In this document: piece by piece, positions 50,301 through 56,635 of the stretch | Numbering within the stretch: the first letter of the stretch is position 1 | Layout of the letters: each line of letters opens with the position of its first letter | From: Ornithinibacillus halophilus | GTDB lineage: Bacteria; Bacillota; Bacilli; Bacillales; Amphibacillaceae | Direction of reading: 5' to 3' | DNA length: 64,000 nt | Assembly: GCF_900129485.1 (NCBI RefSeq) | Contig: NZ_FQVW01000004.1 | Location: forward strand, 30,652 to 94,651 | The notes under the pieces: model-generated | What the model was told of the DNA's origin: nothing | Database searches by the model: none | What the model saw: the letters and a program-made list of their open reading frames with translations, nothing else | Translations under genes and position numbers: made by a program

Positions 50301-50370
50301 TAAGTGAAAAAATCATTAATAGGGAAGTTAGTATACTGAATACCCGAACTTGTCTTTTTTTCTTACCCAT
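44398..50370 (-). CDS. Secreted bacillopeptidase F-like S8 protease with two MAM-like domains, Bpr-type domain and triple CWB2
   Basis: 1990 residues, ATG start behind GAGGAGGAACCAA. The signal peptide (~1-33, GFVGAQG) and propeptide match the downstream sister. S8 catalytic residues: Asp222 (ANLDSGVDLYHPA), His268 (GHGSHTMGT), Ser441 (NGTSMAAPAVSA). Then Ig-like (~517-615), MAM-like 1 (~620-790, YFEDFEENDPVGW to WYIDDVALT), a second Ig-like (~795-890), MAM-like 2 (~893-1050, YSEDFEDGALGW to WYIDDVELT), regulatory-like domains, the Bpr-type beta domain (~1257-1415), Ig-like domains and three CWB2 repeats from ~1696 (ERVNGETRYNTSIEIS). The extra Ig/MAM pair accounts for most of the 300-residue difference from the 1689-residue sister. 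The protein should be wall-bound with an extended stalk that may bind glycans or proteins. Confidence 0.93.
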   Translation of the reverse strand: MGKKKRQVRVFSILTSLLMIFSLITPGFVGAQGINKVSQSLNDSNASIQSKLTDRLLTEFEDEDQVTFLVKFKEKADVMKVAKEARSKAQKANLSAYRQELAQRSSVISELKATALESQANVKDFLEAEADKGNVENIHSYYIVNGMAVTATKEIAEKIATFAEVEKILPNEERRLISTVETGVEPAENSINNIEWNVDTVNAPDAWSMGFDGAGTVVANLDSGVDLYHPALERKYRGYDEATGEFDHTYSWFDPSEGDSYPTDGHGHGSHTMGTMVGSEEDGSNQVGVAPGAKWIAAKVFDSAGGTSDQILLDAAEWMLAPGGDPDMAPDVVNNSWGGGPGIDEWYMDAVDAWRASEIVPVFSAGNTDLFNPGGPGSVAAPSNYPQSFAVGATTNTNALADYSLQGPSPYDEIKPDISAPGSGVRSAAPGGGYQGMNGTSMAAPAVSAVVALLRQANQGLTVDQIEQILMETADAEAGTDSTFPDSPNNGYGYGIVDAFAAVSSIASGLGTIEGTVTRDGEDTVAPTYEHTAPSETYSGLDLDLNVSVSDDVSITSVELHYGDTVIEANQTSGNYKSGEFAVTVPGDDLEVGTFNYTWVINDFGGNEVVSDEYSVEVKSGISTGYFEDFEENDPVGWYSIGENSAWEWGAPTSGPGEAVSGENVYATGLNGDYNSSMDATLVMPPIDMPESGDAYLQFKSWHHFEYSSTTGRVWDYGQLVISTDLEEWTVLRPFEQEKEAWNTIEVDLSDYLGERVYIGYYTSSDGSVTRPGWYIDDVALTTDSIYDSDDVPPTFEHEAPTESYAGQALSLSVEVFDNLLVGGATLHYLDGNDDWQQIEAEEVENNDAQGIFSVIVPGEEVTGETFTYKWVVRDYNGNETESSEYDVQLNQPITVGYSEDFEDGALGWTVTGDLEDDVWVLGEPTSGPNEAVSGENVFATNLGGDYPSSMREYLIMPSVLLPEGESYLEFQSWHNFEESSSGTAWDYGQVVVSTDMVEWEVLQQFQGEAESWETATVDLSEYAGQQVSIAFYAYSDGIVNRLGWYIDDVELTDTPQGEPTNMDKEEMRNAIETGPRGDEKTEPAAKVVTAEEDVNGLNAEYRPTNVPLAAQVSVLESGRSTSTDPRDGTFSLLHEAGTFTVVAESYGYHSTEEEVTLEEDGVAEVNLVLEELPKATVSGTVTNSLSGEAIENATLLLVEDANIEPVSTDAEGNFDLTAYEGDYTVKVVASDYESKEVSITLDGDMTLDVELDPFFAVGENEIGYDDGTAENARAFYDPGNGWAVKMSLPEGKDQAIVTDGVFQFHGTDWPSPGGTEFAVEVWSAGADGMPDEKLAGPVDAEAIRDLEQWTVVDLREHSIKVDGDFYMVYVQTQVNTQAPGLATDENGENAGRSYQLVGGAWSASPAEEGNYMIRANVAYGVENSEITSPIDGSITNETTITVEGTATPTTTVELYNNDVLAGTVEIDDSGSFAADVDLSEGENSLVTKTYVDGELAKIGDPVTVTLDTALPELTVTNPLEGDKFNRGTVYVEGTAADEHFASVEVNGKQVAVEDGNFSERVMLDEGENIIEVSAYDLAGNVSTEVITVTADFNSPVIENLSPSEDIHVGYGETVTVEFDSEPGLEASFSVLMPLTNTGLANANEFAMEEVSEGHYVGHYTVTNVAAAEGAVVEVKVSDAHGNESYERAEGKLFLDPEVERVNGETRYNTSIEISQTGWDSADKVILARGDEYADALSGVPLAAQLDAPILLTRSNELLDSTMAEIERLGATEVIILGGTNAVSETVEATLADANLDVNRLSGETRYETSAAIANVIAPEGTGQAVVVNGLDFPDALSVASYAASEGMPILLTRAENLPSGTKAAIAELGITDTIVVGGTQVVSNNVMKALPNAERLSGADRYATNIAVAEEFAVNNKHMYVATGKNYADALTGAVLAAKNDSGLLLVSNEVPGIVSNYVVEQQLVKLTIFGGTVAIDENIANNLLELMQ

Positions 50371-50448
50371 TTGGTTCCTCCTCTGTTAAAGTAATGTAGC
50401 TATTTTGCCTTTTAGGATTTCACCTTCAAGACATCACAAAAAAAGCAT

Positions 50449-50503
50449 CTCACCCCCTTTAAGTAAAAACTATCAGTCTAGGTCTCTGATGCATTTCATG
50501 ATG
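50449..50503 (-). promoter_or_regulatory. Leader block shared with the 1689-residue protease gene
   Basis: On the minus strand: CATCATGA (50496-50503), CCTAGAC (50476-50482) and TTAAAGGGGGTGAG (50449-50462), ending 79 bases before the ATG. Order and spacing match the block at 44295-44341. It is either a conserved promoter/leader control element or a remnant of gene duplication. Confidence 0.4.
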
Positions 50504-50795
50504 CGAATATACTATTAATTAGTCGTAAAAGAACTAATAATAGGTATTAATTCATATAGAAATTTGCTGAAACTGAAGATATAGCCCTACTACTTGTCGA
50601 AATTTTCCGAAATATTAAGGCAAAAATAAAACATGAGACATATATCTCATGTAAGTTAGATAATCTAGGTGTTGCAATCTTTAAGTAAACCAATTATAAG
50701 AAAAATTTAAAATACTGTCAACAGTTTTAATTATATGTAATATCTTTGTTATAATGCCTAGTACTTTTGTCAGGAGATAAAGTTTCTTCATAGGT

Positions 50796-50842
50796 AATAA
50801 GAAAGACTATCACCAAAGTTACTAGCGATAGTCTTTCTTATT
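50796..50842 (-). terminator. Probable terminator of the SLT/CWB2 gene
   Basis: AATAAGAAAGACTATC and GATAGTCTTTCTTATT pair perfectly over 16 bp around a 15-base loop, 53 bases after the stop codon at 50895. The minus-strand tail has few T residues, so strength is uncertain. Confidence 0.65.
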
Positions 50843-50894
50843 AATAATATTATCTCGTCATTATATAGGTTCTACTAATATTTGAGTATTTGCG

Positions 50895-53237
50895 TTACTT
50901 CAAAATATCTATTAGTTGACTCGCTACATTGTTAGAGACAGCACTTGTCCCACCTAAAAGATATAGGTTTGGTTTAGTAGCAACATTATCTCGCAACCAT
51001 TTTTTCATTTCGGCTGGTATAGTGTTGTTTTTAGTTAGTAAAATAGGACTGTTCAACTTAGTAGCAAGTGGTGAACCAGAAAGAGCATCCACTATTTGCA
51101 TACCTTGGGCAAAAAATATCCTGCTAATTTTATTCAAATCATAATATCTTTCTACGATTTCAGTTGCTGTCGTATACCTTGTGGAACCAGAAATACGCTC
51201 TATGGAGTCTACTAAACTATCTAACTCTCCTAGTACAGCATCACTAACAGCATTTGTCCCACCGATAATAGTTACTTTACTAATATTATTTTCTTGAATG
51301 AAATCAATGACATGTTGATTTAATTTATTTTTCTTTGTTAATAATATTGGGATATTATTTTCTCCTGCATATGGAGCAATCGCCAATGCATCTGAGGAAT
51401 TCTCATCACCTGTTGTAACAAATACCTCATCCATATCATCAGTTATATCCGAAACTTGATTCCCTATTATTGATGCTGTTTCATAACGGTTTGTACCAGA
51501 AATACGCTCAACATTAGATTCACCAACTAATTGTCCTAGAGAATCTTCAACTTCAGGTGAAATTGCTGCACTTCCGCCCAAAATGTAAACTTTAGAAGGG
51601 TTTAGTCTTGTAATCTCCTTTTTAACACTATCAGTTAGAGTATTGTTCTGCGTTAATAGTAATGGAGAATCTAACCCTGAGGCCAGCACACTACCTGTTA
51701 GGGCATCAATTGGTAAATCTCCTCGACCAATTACGACTGTAGATGGTTGATCCCAATGCCAGCCAAAATTGGATATACTAACACTAGTTTCATAGCGTCT
51801 GGATCCAGATAAACGGTACTTTTTCATATAATTTTGTAACGGGCTTAAATAACTAGATGCCACATAACCAGCTTGTCCTGAATCTGTTTCGATTGGTAAC
51901 CAAACATATTGGTTAAATCTTGAATTTGTTCCAACAAATGAGCCAGTAATTGTTACTTTGGTACCTTTATTTAAACTACCAATGACGTTCCCTCCTGGAG
52001 CATCACGTAAATGAAGTCCATTTTCCGTTACATAAGAAATGTCCCCTTCTTCCAGTAACTGACTTGAGTAATTAAATGGACCATCTATTTGAAAATTCGT
52101 AGTATGGAATTTCAATCTTCCATTTTCTTCATATGGATCCAGTAAATGTGTTGGAAATGGGTGTATATCTAGTAACGTGAAATCTTGTATTCTTTCTAAC
52201 ACTTCTTCTTGATATGCCCCATTTGGAGAGAAAGGCTTCTCCAACGGGTTGTTTCTAGGAAGGAGACCATTATACGCCATAATAGCAAAATACCAGTTCT
52301 CGATTACCATTGGATCATTATCATTTATCTCTGGAATTAACCCAGCCTTAGAGTAATTCCACTTCTCTTTCAAAATTCGAATTCCTTCTTGGATATTAAA
52401 TCGAATATCTGTTTTTAAACGTTCGATGTATTCTTCCTTCTCTGGACCCTCATCCATATAGATTTGGTCTGAGATTTGCATAATACCAATTCCGATACAA
52501 TCATATCCAAGCTTCACATTCGTACCATCATAGTTCGAACAGTTTTGGACTGTTTCTGGAACAGTTTCCCAATAATGCTGCCAACCGCTCTCTTGATACG
52601 CAATCGCCTTCACTATTTCTGGTGAGACATTTGCTGCAATTGCTTCCTCGGTTAGCATTTCATTTACTTCATGATAAGGAAGATTTTCATTATCAGAGGC
52701 CATTTTAAATAGACTAAACCTTGGTTTTTCAATATCCTTTAGCTGTGTATCAGTCTCTACAACCCCTGTTTCACTCAAATTAAAAGTCTCTAGTACTAGT
52801 TTAGTAGGATCAGTTTTAACAGCACCATTTTCATATATTGGATATCTTACTTCAATCGTATGGTTGTTAATTTCTAAATGACCTCTATCGTAGGTCTCTG
52901 AGGTGAACAAGGATTTAACTTCTTCATCACCTAAACGTAATAACTCAAAGAATAATGCATTACTAGAACCATCATGCCTATAAGTAACAACAACCAACTT
53001 TTCGTTATTTACTTCTATCATTTGTACATCAGCGATTTTCACTAATGTAAGACTTTTTTGGAATGTTGCCTTTCCTGATTCTGTAATCTTAATGGACGAC
53101 TCTACCCCATTATTAATAATTAATTCTTTAGTATCACTCAATTTATGCTTTGTTTCATCGGCGAATAAAGTTAATGGTGTTAAAAAAACTATCATGCTCA
53201 AAATTAATATTGAGAACGCATACTTATACATCTTCAC
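50895..53237 (-). CDS. Secreted lytic-transglycosylase-like protein with SH3b domain and triple CWB2
   Basis: 780 residues. I prefer GTG at 53237, nine bases after AGGAGG; a TTG six bases upstream is too close and an ATG six bases downstream is rather far. Signal peptide up to ~27 (LTLFADE). Residues ~190-330 look like a lysozyme/SLT-fold transglycosylase: AIAYQESGWQHYW (Glu ~216 as candidate catalytic acid), IGIGIMQIS and AIMAYNG. An SH3b domain lies at ~395-455 (ENGLHLRDAPGGNVIGSLNKG). Three CWB2 repeats follow (YRLSGSRRYETSVSIS onward). The first ~180 residues are unrecognised beta-rich sequence. Expected role: wall-bound peptidoglycan cleavage or remodelling. It has its own promoter and shares its anchor type with the proteases downstream. 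Confidence 0.85.
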   Translation of the reverse strand: MKMYKYAFSILILSMIVFLTPLTLFADETKHKLSDTKELIINNGVESSIKITESGKATFQKSLTLVKIADVQMIEVNNEKLVVVTYRHDGSSNALFFELLRLGDEEVKSLFTSETYDRGHLEINNHTIEVRYPIYENGAVKTDPTKLVLETFNLSETGVVETDTQLKDIEKPRFSLFKMASDNENLPYHEVNEMLTEEAIAANVSPEIVKAIAYQESGWQHYWETVPETVQNCSNYDGTNVKLGYDCIGIGIMQISDQIYMDEGPEKEEYIERLKTDIRFNIQEGIRILKEKWNYSKAGLIPEINDNDPMVIENWYFAIMAYNGLLPRNNPLEKPFSPNGAYQEEVLERIQDFTLLDIHPFPTHLLDPYEENGRLKFHTTNFQIDGPFNYSSQLLEEGDISYVTENGLHLRDAPGGNVIGSLNKGTKVTITGSFVGTNSRFNQYVWLPIETDSGQAGYVASSYLSPLQNYMKKYRLSGSRRYETSVSISNFGWHWDQPSTVVIGRGDLPIDALTGSVLASGLDSPLLLTQNNTLTDSVKKEITRLNPSKVYILGGSAAISPEVEDSLGQLVGESNVERISGTNRYETASIIGNQVSDITDDMDEVFVTTGDENSSDALAIAPYAGENNIPILLTKKNKLNQHVIDFIQENNISKVTIIGGTNAVSDAVLGELDSLVDSIERISGSTRYTTATEIVERYYDLNKISRIFFAQGMQIVDALSGSPLATKLNSPILLTKNNTIPAEMKKWLRDNVATKPNLYLLGGTSAVSNNVASQLIDILK

Positions 53238-53312
53238 CTGCAATTTCCTCCTAGTTGGTTAATTCTAAATATAAAGCTCTAAATGAAAAACCTTATCAAA
53301 TCTATAAATCTT

Positions 53313-53341
53313 ATTCTATCTGTAAACAAATTTACGGTCAA
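53313..53341 (-). promoter_or_regulatory. Sigma-A-type promoter of the SLT/CWB2 gene
   Basis: TTGACC (53336-53341), a 17-base spacer and TAGAAT (53313-53318) on the minus strand, giving a leader of roughly 65-70 bases. Confidence 0.65.
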
Positions 53342-53361
53342 GGATATTAGAAATGTAGTCT

Positions 53362-53493
53362 TTACAAGGAAGCATCATTACATCCCAAGCATTTCAATCC
53401 AAATTTAGAAAACGGTAGATCAACACGTATATGATCCATATCCATTACACTACTGTAAATACCTTGACCAATTAATTTAAAATCAATAGTCAT
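53362..53493 (-). CDS. Possible 43-residue protein with CxxC
   Basis: A short frame MTIDFKLIGQGIYSSV..., ending with KCLGCNDASL, starts at ATG 53493 just behind AAGGGTGAG and stops at 53362. It fills the otherwise empty gap between the SLT/CWB2 promoter and the divergent c-subunit-like gene. There is no signal peptide. The CxxC near the C terminus could bind metal or be redox-active, but one pair alone proves nothing. I do not recognise a family. It may be a genuine small protein or chance. Confidence 0.4.
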   Translation of the reverse strand: MTIDFKLIGQGIYSSVMDMDHIRVDLPFSKFGLKCLGCNDASL

Positions 53494-53618
53494 TCTCACC
53501 CTTGAGTAAATTTCGAATATTTGCTAGTCTTATTTAAGAAAAGCTTAGTGCACCAATCACACACGTAATAAACCCGGAGCAAAACATCTCAGATATTTAG
53601 AAAGGGGAGAATGGAGAC

Positions 53619-54023
53619 TTGAGTCCATACATATTTGTACTCGCAGCAGTTTTAGCAGTCATTCCTATTTTAATTATTTTTAAGATTAATTTTGAAAAGG
53701 TAAAAGAAAACCCAGAAATCATTGGGCAGGTACAAACGAAATTTTTCACGGGTGCAGCAATTAGTGAAGCCATTCCATTAGTATTAATTGTGATGGGTAT
53801 GGCAAATATTGAATCAGCGAATTCTATTAGCGAATTATACTTACCTGGACTAATTGTTCTATTATTAATGGGTTTTTCAGCATTTTTTGTCATGTTACAA
53901 CGTGGTGTTGGTGTGCCTGAAGAAGCCAAACAACAAGCCAACACGTTTACAATGATTGGAATTATGATTGCAAATGCCATTCCAATTGTGTCTTTAGTTG
54001 GTTTATTTTTGATGATGCCTTAA
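53619..54023 (+). CDS. Orphan membrane protein resembling a duplicated ATP-synthase c-subunit hairpin
   Basis: 134 residues from a TTG start nine bases after AAGGGGAG; no in-frame ATG fits. Four hydrophobic segments (~4-20, 44-62, 72-93, 108-131) form two similar hairpins. The first aligns with F-type subunit c around its loop and ion-binding helix: NPEIIGQVQTKFFTGAAIS then EAIPLVLIVMG, compared with the family pattern QPE..G.(L)QT..F.G.AL.EA.PI. The second, VPEEAKQQANTFTMIG then ANAIPIVSLVG, repeats this with Asn where the carboxylate sits. The glycine-rich first helix of real c subunits is missing. No other ATP-synthase genes are nearby. Function unknown. Confidence 0.7.
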   Translation: MSPYIFVLAAVLAVIPILIIFKINFEKVKENPEIIGQVQTKFFTGAAISEAIPLVLIVMGMANIESANSISELYLPGLIVLLLMGFSAFFVMLQRGVGVPEEAKQQANTFTMIGIMIANAIPIVSLVGLFLMMP

Positions 54024-54066
54024 TATTAAATGAATCTCCAAAAGTCAGACTTACAATTCATACGAA

Positions 54067-54109
54067 AATGCCTGGTGGGTGGGTAACCACACCACTCGGG
54101 CATTTTTTT
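54067..54109 (+). terminator. Terminator after the c-subunit-like gene
   Basis: AAATGCC with GGGCATTT, extended by imperfect inner pairs (GGTG/CACT region), followed by seven T. It lies about 43 bases after the stop codon at 54023. Confidence 0.8.
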
Positions 54110-54176
54110 CTTTCATTACACTTCAATTCCATCTATAATATGTAGAGGTATTTTGGAATTAGAAAGAAGGGTTACG

Positions 54177-54920
54177 ATGAATAACTCGAATGAAATTGCT
54201 AAAGTTTGTATGCTTGCTGGAAAAATAATGCTTGAATGTAGTGCAGAAACGTACCGCGTGGAGGACACGATGGATCGAATTGCTCGTGCATATGGGGTGA
54301 AAAATCCTCAAAGCTATGCGACACCTACCGGAATCAATTTTGCGATTGACCGTGCAGAGCAAGCTAATTTTATGCGTATTGCTAAGCGTACTACGGATTT
54401 ATATAAAATTGCTGAAGTAAATAGCATCTCAAGAAGAATTGCTGCAGGAGAACTTACCATCCAAGCAGCAATCGACCATTTACATCAGTTAGACTCCCAT
54501 TCGTTTTTTTATTCGAAGCGACTTCAAGTACTTGCTGCTGCATTAGTTAGTGGGTGCTTCACCATTATGTTTGGTGGAATTTGGGCTGATTTCATTCCAG
54601 CGTTGGTTGCTGGTGGGATCGGTTTTATTGGTTTACTAGCCTTTGAACGATTAGTTGAAATAAAATTTATCGCTGAATTTTTCGCTTCCTTTATTATTGG
54701 AATAATCGCCGTATTTTTTATTCAAACAGGACTAGGAGTCGAATTAGATAAGATAATTATAGGTGCTGTCATGCCACTAGTACCTGGATTGCACATTACG
54801 AATGCTGTTCGTGACCTCATGGCAGGACATTTAATTGCTGGTGTATCTAAGGGAGTAGAGGCATTACTAACTGCTCTTGCCATTGGTGCCGGAATTGCCA
54901 TTGTCTTTGCATTTGTATAA
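54177..54920 (+). CDS. ThrE-type exporter, large subunit (YjjP-like)
   Basis: 247 residues from ATG 54177, six bases after AAGAAGGG; an in-frame TTG at 54153 has no ribosome site. The N-terminal soluble part carries MLECSAETYRVEDTMDRIA and YATPTGINFAI, typical of the ThrE/YjjP (DUF1212) family. About five membrane segments follow from residue ~115, including MPLVPGLHITNAVRDLMAGH, a family hallmark. In known members the YjjP part works with a small YjjB part to export threonine/serine or, in E. coli, succinate; the substrate here is unknown. The partner gene begins 30 bases downstream. A weak promoter (TTTCAT, 17 bases, TATAAT at 54134-54139) may precede it. Confidence 0.88.
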   Translation: MNNSNEIAKVCMLAGKIMLECSAETYRVEDTMDRIARAYGVKNPQSYATPTGINFAIDRAEQANFMRIAKRTTDLYKIAEVNSISRRIAAGELTIQAAIDHLHQLDSHSFFYSKRLQVLAAALVSGCFTIMFGGIWADFIPALVAGGIGFIGLLAFERLVEIKFIAEFFASFIIGIIAVFFIQTGLGVELDKIIIGAVMPLVPGLHITNAVRDLMAGHLIAGVSKGVEALLTALAIGAGIAIVFAFV

Positions 54921-54950
54921 AAATCATTACGTTTGAAAGAGGTTTCTTTT

Positions 54951-55409
54951 ATGACAATCGTAGAACAACTGATAACCAGTTTTATAGCTGCTGCTGGATT
55001 CGGCATCATATTTAATGCTCCTAAAAATGCCCTTATCCAATGTGGACTTGTCGGAATGATAGGATGGATTCTATACTTTGTACTAGTACAACACGATATG
55101 GATTCCGTTCCTGCGACAGTCTTTGCGGCCATGCTTGTTGCAGTATTAAGCCATATTTGCGCAAGAATCTACAAAACCCCCATCATCATTTTTAGTGTTT
55201 CTGGTATCATTCCACTCGTACCAGGTGGTATGGCCTATGAAGCGATGCGTAATTTCGTGGAAAATGACTATGCCTTAGCTCTTCAGTTCTCTGCTAAAGT
55301 CATGCTTTTGGCAGGAGGTATTGCAATCGGACTCATGTTTTCAGAAGTTGCCAATCAAGTCATTCGAAAAATTGGAAAGAAAATCAGTCAGTTAAGAAAA
55401 ATCAGCTAG
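54951..55409 (+). CDS. ThrE-type exporter, small subunit (YjjB-like)
   Basis: 152 residues from ATG 54951, eight bases after GAAAGAGG; an upstream in-frame TTG at 54933 lies over that site. Four or five membrane segments; GFGIIFNAPKNALIQCGLVG and SGIIPLVPGGMAYEAMRN match the YjjB/ThrE_2 (DUF3815) family. It forms a two-gene operon with the YjjP-like gene, the arrangement typical for split ThrE exporters. Its last eight bases overlap the 3' end of the convergent tagO gene and no terminator is visible between them. Confidence 0.88.
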   Translation: MTIVEQLITSFIAAAGFGIIFNAPKNALIQCGLVGMIGWILYFVLVQHDMDSVPATVFAAMLVAVLSHICARIYKTPIIIFSVSGIIPLVPGGMAYEAMRNFVENDYALALQFSAKVMLLAGGIAIGLMFSEVANQVIRKIGKKISQLRKIS

Positions 55410-56487
55410 AGTTATTTCTCCTAAAAATTTGTTTAGCAAATTTAGATAGCATTTCAAGCACCGGCTTCTTCCCACCCATCACTACACCAGCTATCTCTGC
55501 TAGAATATGCAATAAAATAAGCACAAAACCCATTATAATAAGGTTGACCGTTACGGTGGCATTAGAAAATAATACTGCCAAAGCTCCAAAAACTGCACTT
55601 ATTGCATATAATACCAGTACTGTTTTACGATGACTAAACCCTGCAGAAAAGATTTGATAATGAATATGCTTCTTGTCAGCCATCATAATATTTTCCCTTT
55701 TTATTAGTCGACGAATAATTGAGAACATCGTATCAAAAATAGGAACAGCCAATACGATAACTGGGAGCACAAAACTAAAGATAGCTACATTCTTAAATAG
55801 CCCTAGAATTGATACAACAGCGATCATAAACCCTAAGAAATTTGAACCCGTATCCCCCATATAAATTTTAGCTGGATAAAAATTATGATATAAAAACCCT
55901 AAATTAGATCCGATTAACACAATACATAAATAAGCCACTAGTAATTGTGAATCGATGATAGCCATAATTAGTAGACTTGTTAATGCTATCGTTGATACCC
56001 CTGTAGCTAACCCGTCCAACCCATCAATTAAATTAATAGCGTTTGTTATTCCTACAATCCATAGTACCGTAATAAGCACACTTAAGAAGCCGAGTGGAAC
56101 TACTCCAATAATCGGTAAAGTGATTTGCTCTATAATTAGACCACCTGAGATCAGGAATGATGCAGCAATGATTTGACCAGTCAATTTGATTACAGGTCGT
56201 ATGTTATATTTGTCATCCAAAATTCCTGTGATTAAAATTGTCACTGCTCCAAAAAATATCTCAGGAAGATGCTCATGACTTGGTTGTAAATAAAATGAAC
56301 CAATTAATGCACCGAGAAAAATTGCCAATCCACCTAATCTTGGAGTAACTTTAGTATGGATTTTACGATAATTAGGGAAATCGACGACTCCAAATTTAAC
56401 GGATAATTTCTTGATTGGGTATGTTAATAGCCATGTAGATAATAAAGAAATTAGAAATGCTATTAGAAGCTTACTAAAAAAGTCCAT
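55402..56487 (-). CDS. tagO: Undecaprenyl-phosphate N-acetylglucosaminyl-1-phosphate transferase
   Basis: 361 residues, ATG start behind TAGGAG. Family: WecA/TagO/MraY polyprenyl-phosphate hexosamine-1-phosphate transferases, which transfer GlcNAc-1-P from UDP-GlcNAc to undecaprenyl phosphate and so start wall teichoic acid and other polymers. About eleven membrane segments. Seen motifs: HTKVTPRLGGLAIF in the first cytoplasmic loop, ITGILDDKYNIRP with the Asp pair, NLIDGLDGLATG, YMGDTGSNFLGF and the late DKKHIHYQ His-rich loop. Length is typical. This enzyme would start any lipid-linked polymer that the four upstream glycosyltransferases extend (inference). A good promoter precedes it. Confidence 0.92.
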   Translation of the reverse strand: MDFFSKLLIAFLISLLSTWLLTYPIKKLSVKFGVVDFPNYRKIHTKVTPRLGGLAIFLGALIGSFYLQPSHEHLPEIFFGAVTILITGILDDKYNIRPVIKLTGQIIAASFLISGGLIIEQITLPIIGVVPLGFLSVLITVLWIVGITNAINLIDGLDGLATGVSTIALTSLLIMAIIDSQLLVAYLCIVLIGSNLGFLYHNFYPAKIYMGDTGSNFLGFMIAVVSILGLFKNVAIFSFVLPVIVLAVPIFDTMFSIIRRLIKRENIMMADKKHIHYQIFSAGFSHRKTVLVLYAISAVFGALAVLFSNATVTVNLIIMGFVLILLHILAEIAGVVMGGKKPVLEMLSKFAKQIFRRNNSS

Positions 56488-56528
56488 GTTATTCTCCTAA
56501 AGTATTATATATTGTTATCTTTGCCTAA

Positions 56529-56558
56529 ATTATAGATACACATAATGATTAAATGCAA
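56529..56558 (-). promoter_or_regulatory. Promoter of tagO
   Basis: TTGCAT (56553-56558), an 18-base spacer and TATAAT (56529-56534) on the minus strand, about 40 bases upstream of the ATG at 56487. Confidence 0.6.
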
Positions 56559-56593
56559 CTAATCTTAATTCTTTTATGAGGGTCAAGAAGTTA

Positions 56594-56630
56594 CGATTAA
56601 AAAAATCCGGACTCACGGTCCGGATTTTTT
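56594..56630 (-). terminator. Terminator of the RND efflux operon
   Basis: AAAAATCCGGAC and GTCCGGATTTTT pair around five bases; on the minus strand seven T then AA follow. It lies six bases after the stop codon at 56636. Confidence 0.92.
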
Positions 56631-56635
56631 GTGAA

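Larger units (their letters stand above)
50371..50894. other. 524-base intergenic region between two CWB2 genes
   Basis: Contains the leader of the 1990-residue protease, an AT-rich middle with a hairpin ACATGAGA/TCTCATGT at 50631-50652, and the hairpin at 50796-50842. A four-codon ATG-CTT-TTT-TTG-TGA frame (50434-50448, minus) follows the SD-like tract but is not conserved in the sister leader. No longer gene is seen. Confidence 0.5.

Noticed and set aside
26029..50370. Nonribosomal or toxin-type giant gene
   Set aside because: Catalytic triads, propeptides and CWB2 anchors identify the large genes as secreted S8 proteases; no adenylation, condensation or Rhs-type core is present.
50434..50448. 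Four-codon leader peptide (MLFL) after the SD-like tract
   Set aside because: No equivalent frame follows the same tract in the sister leader at 44295, nor in the other three leaders.
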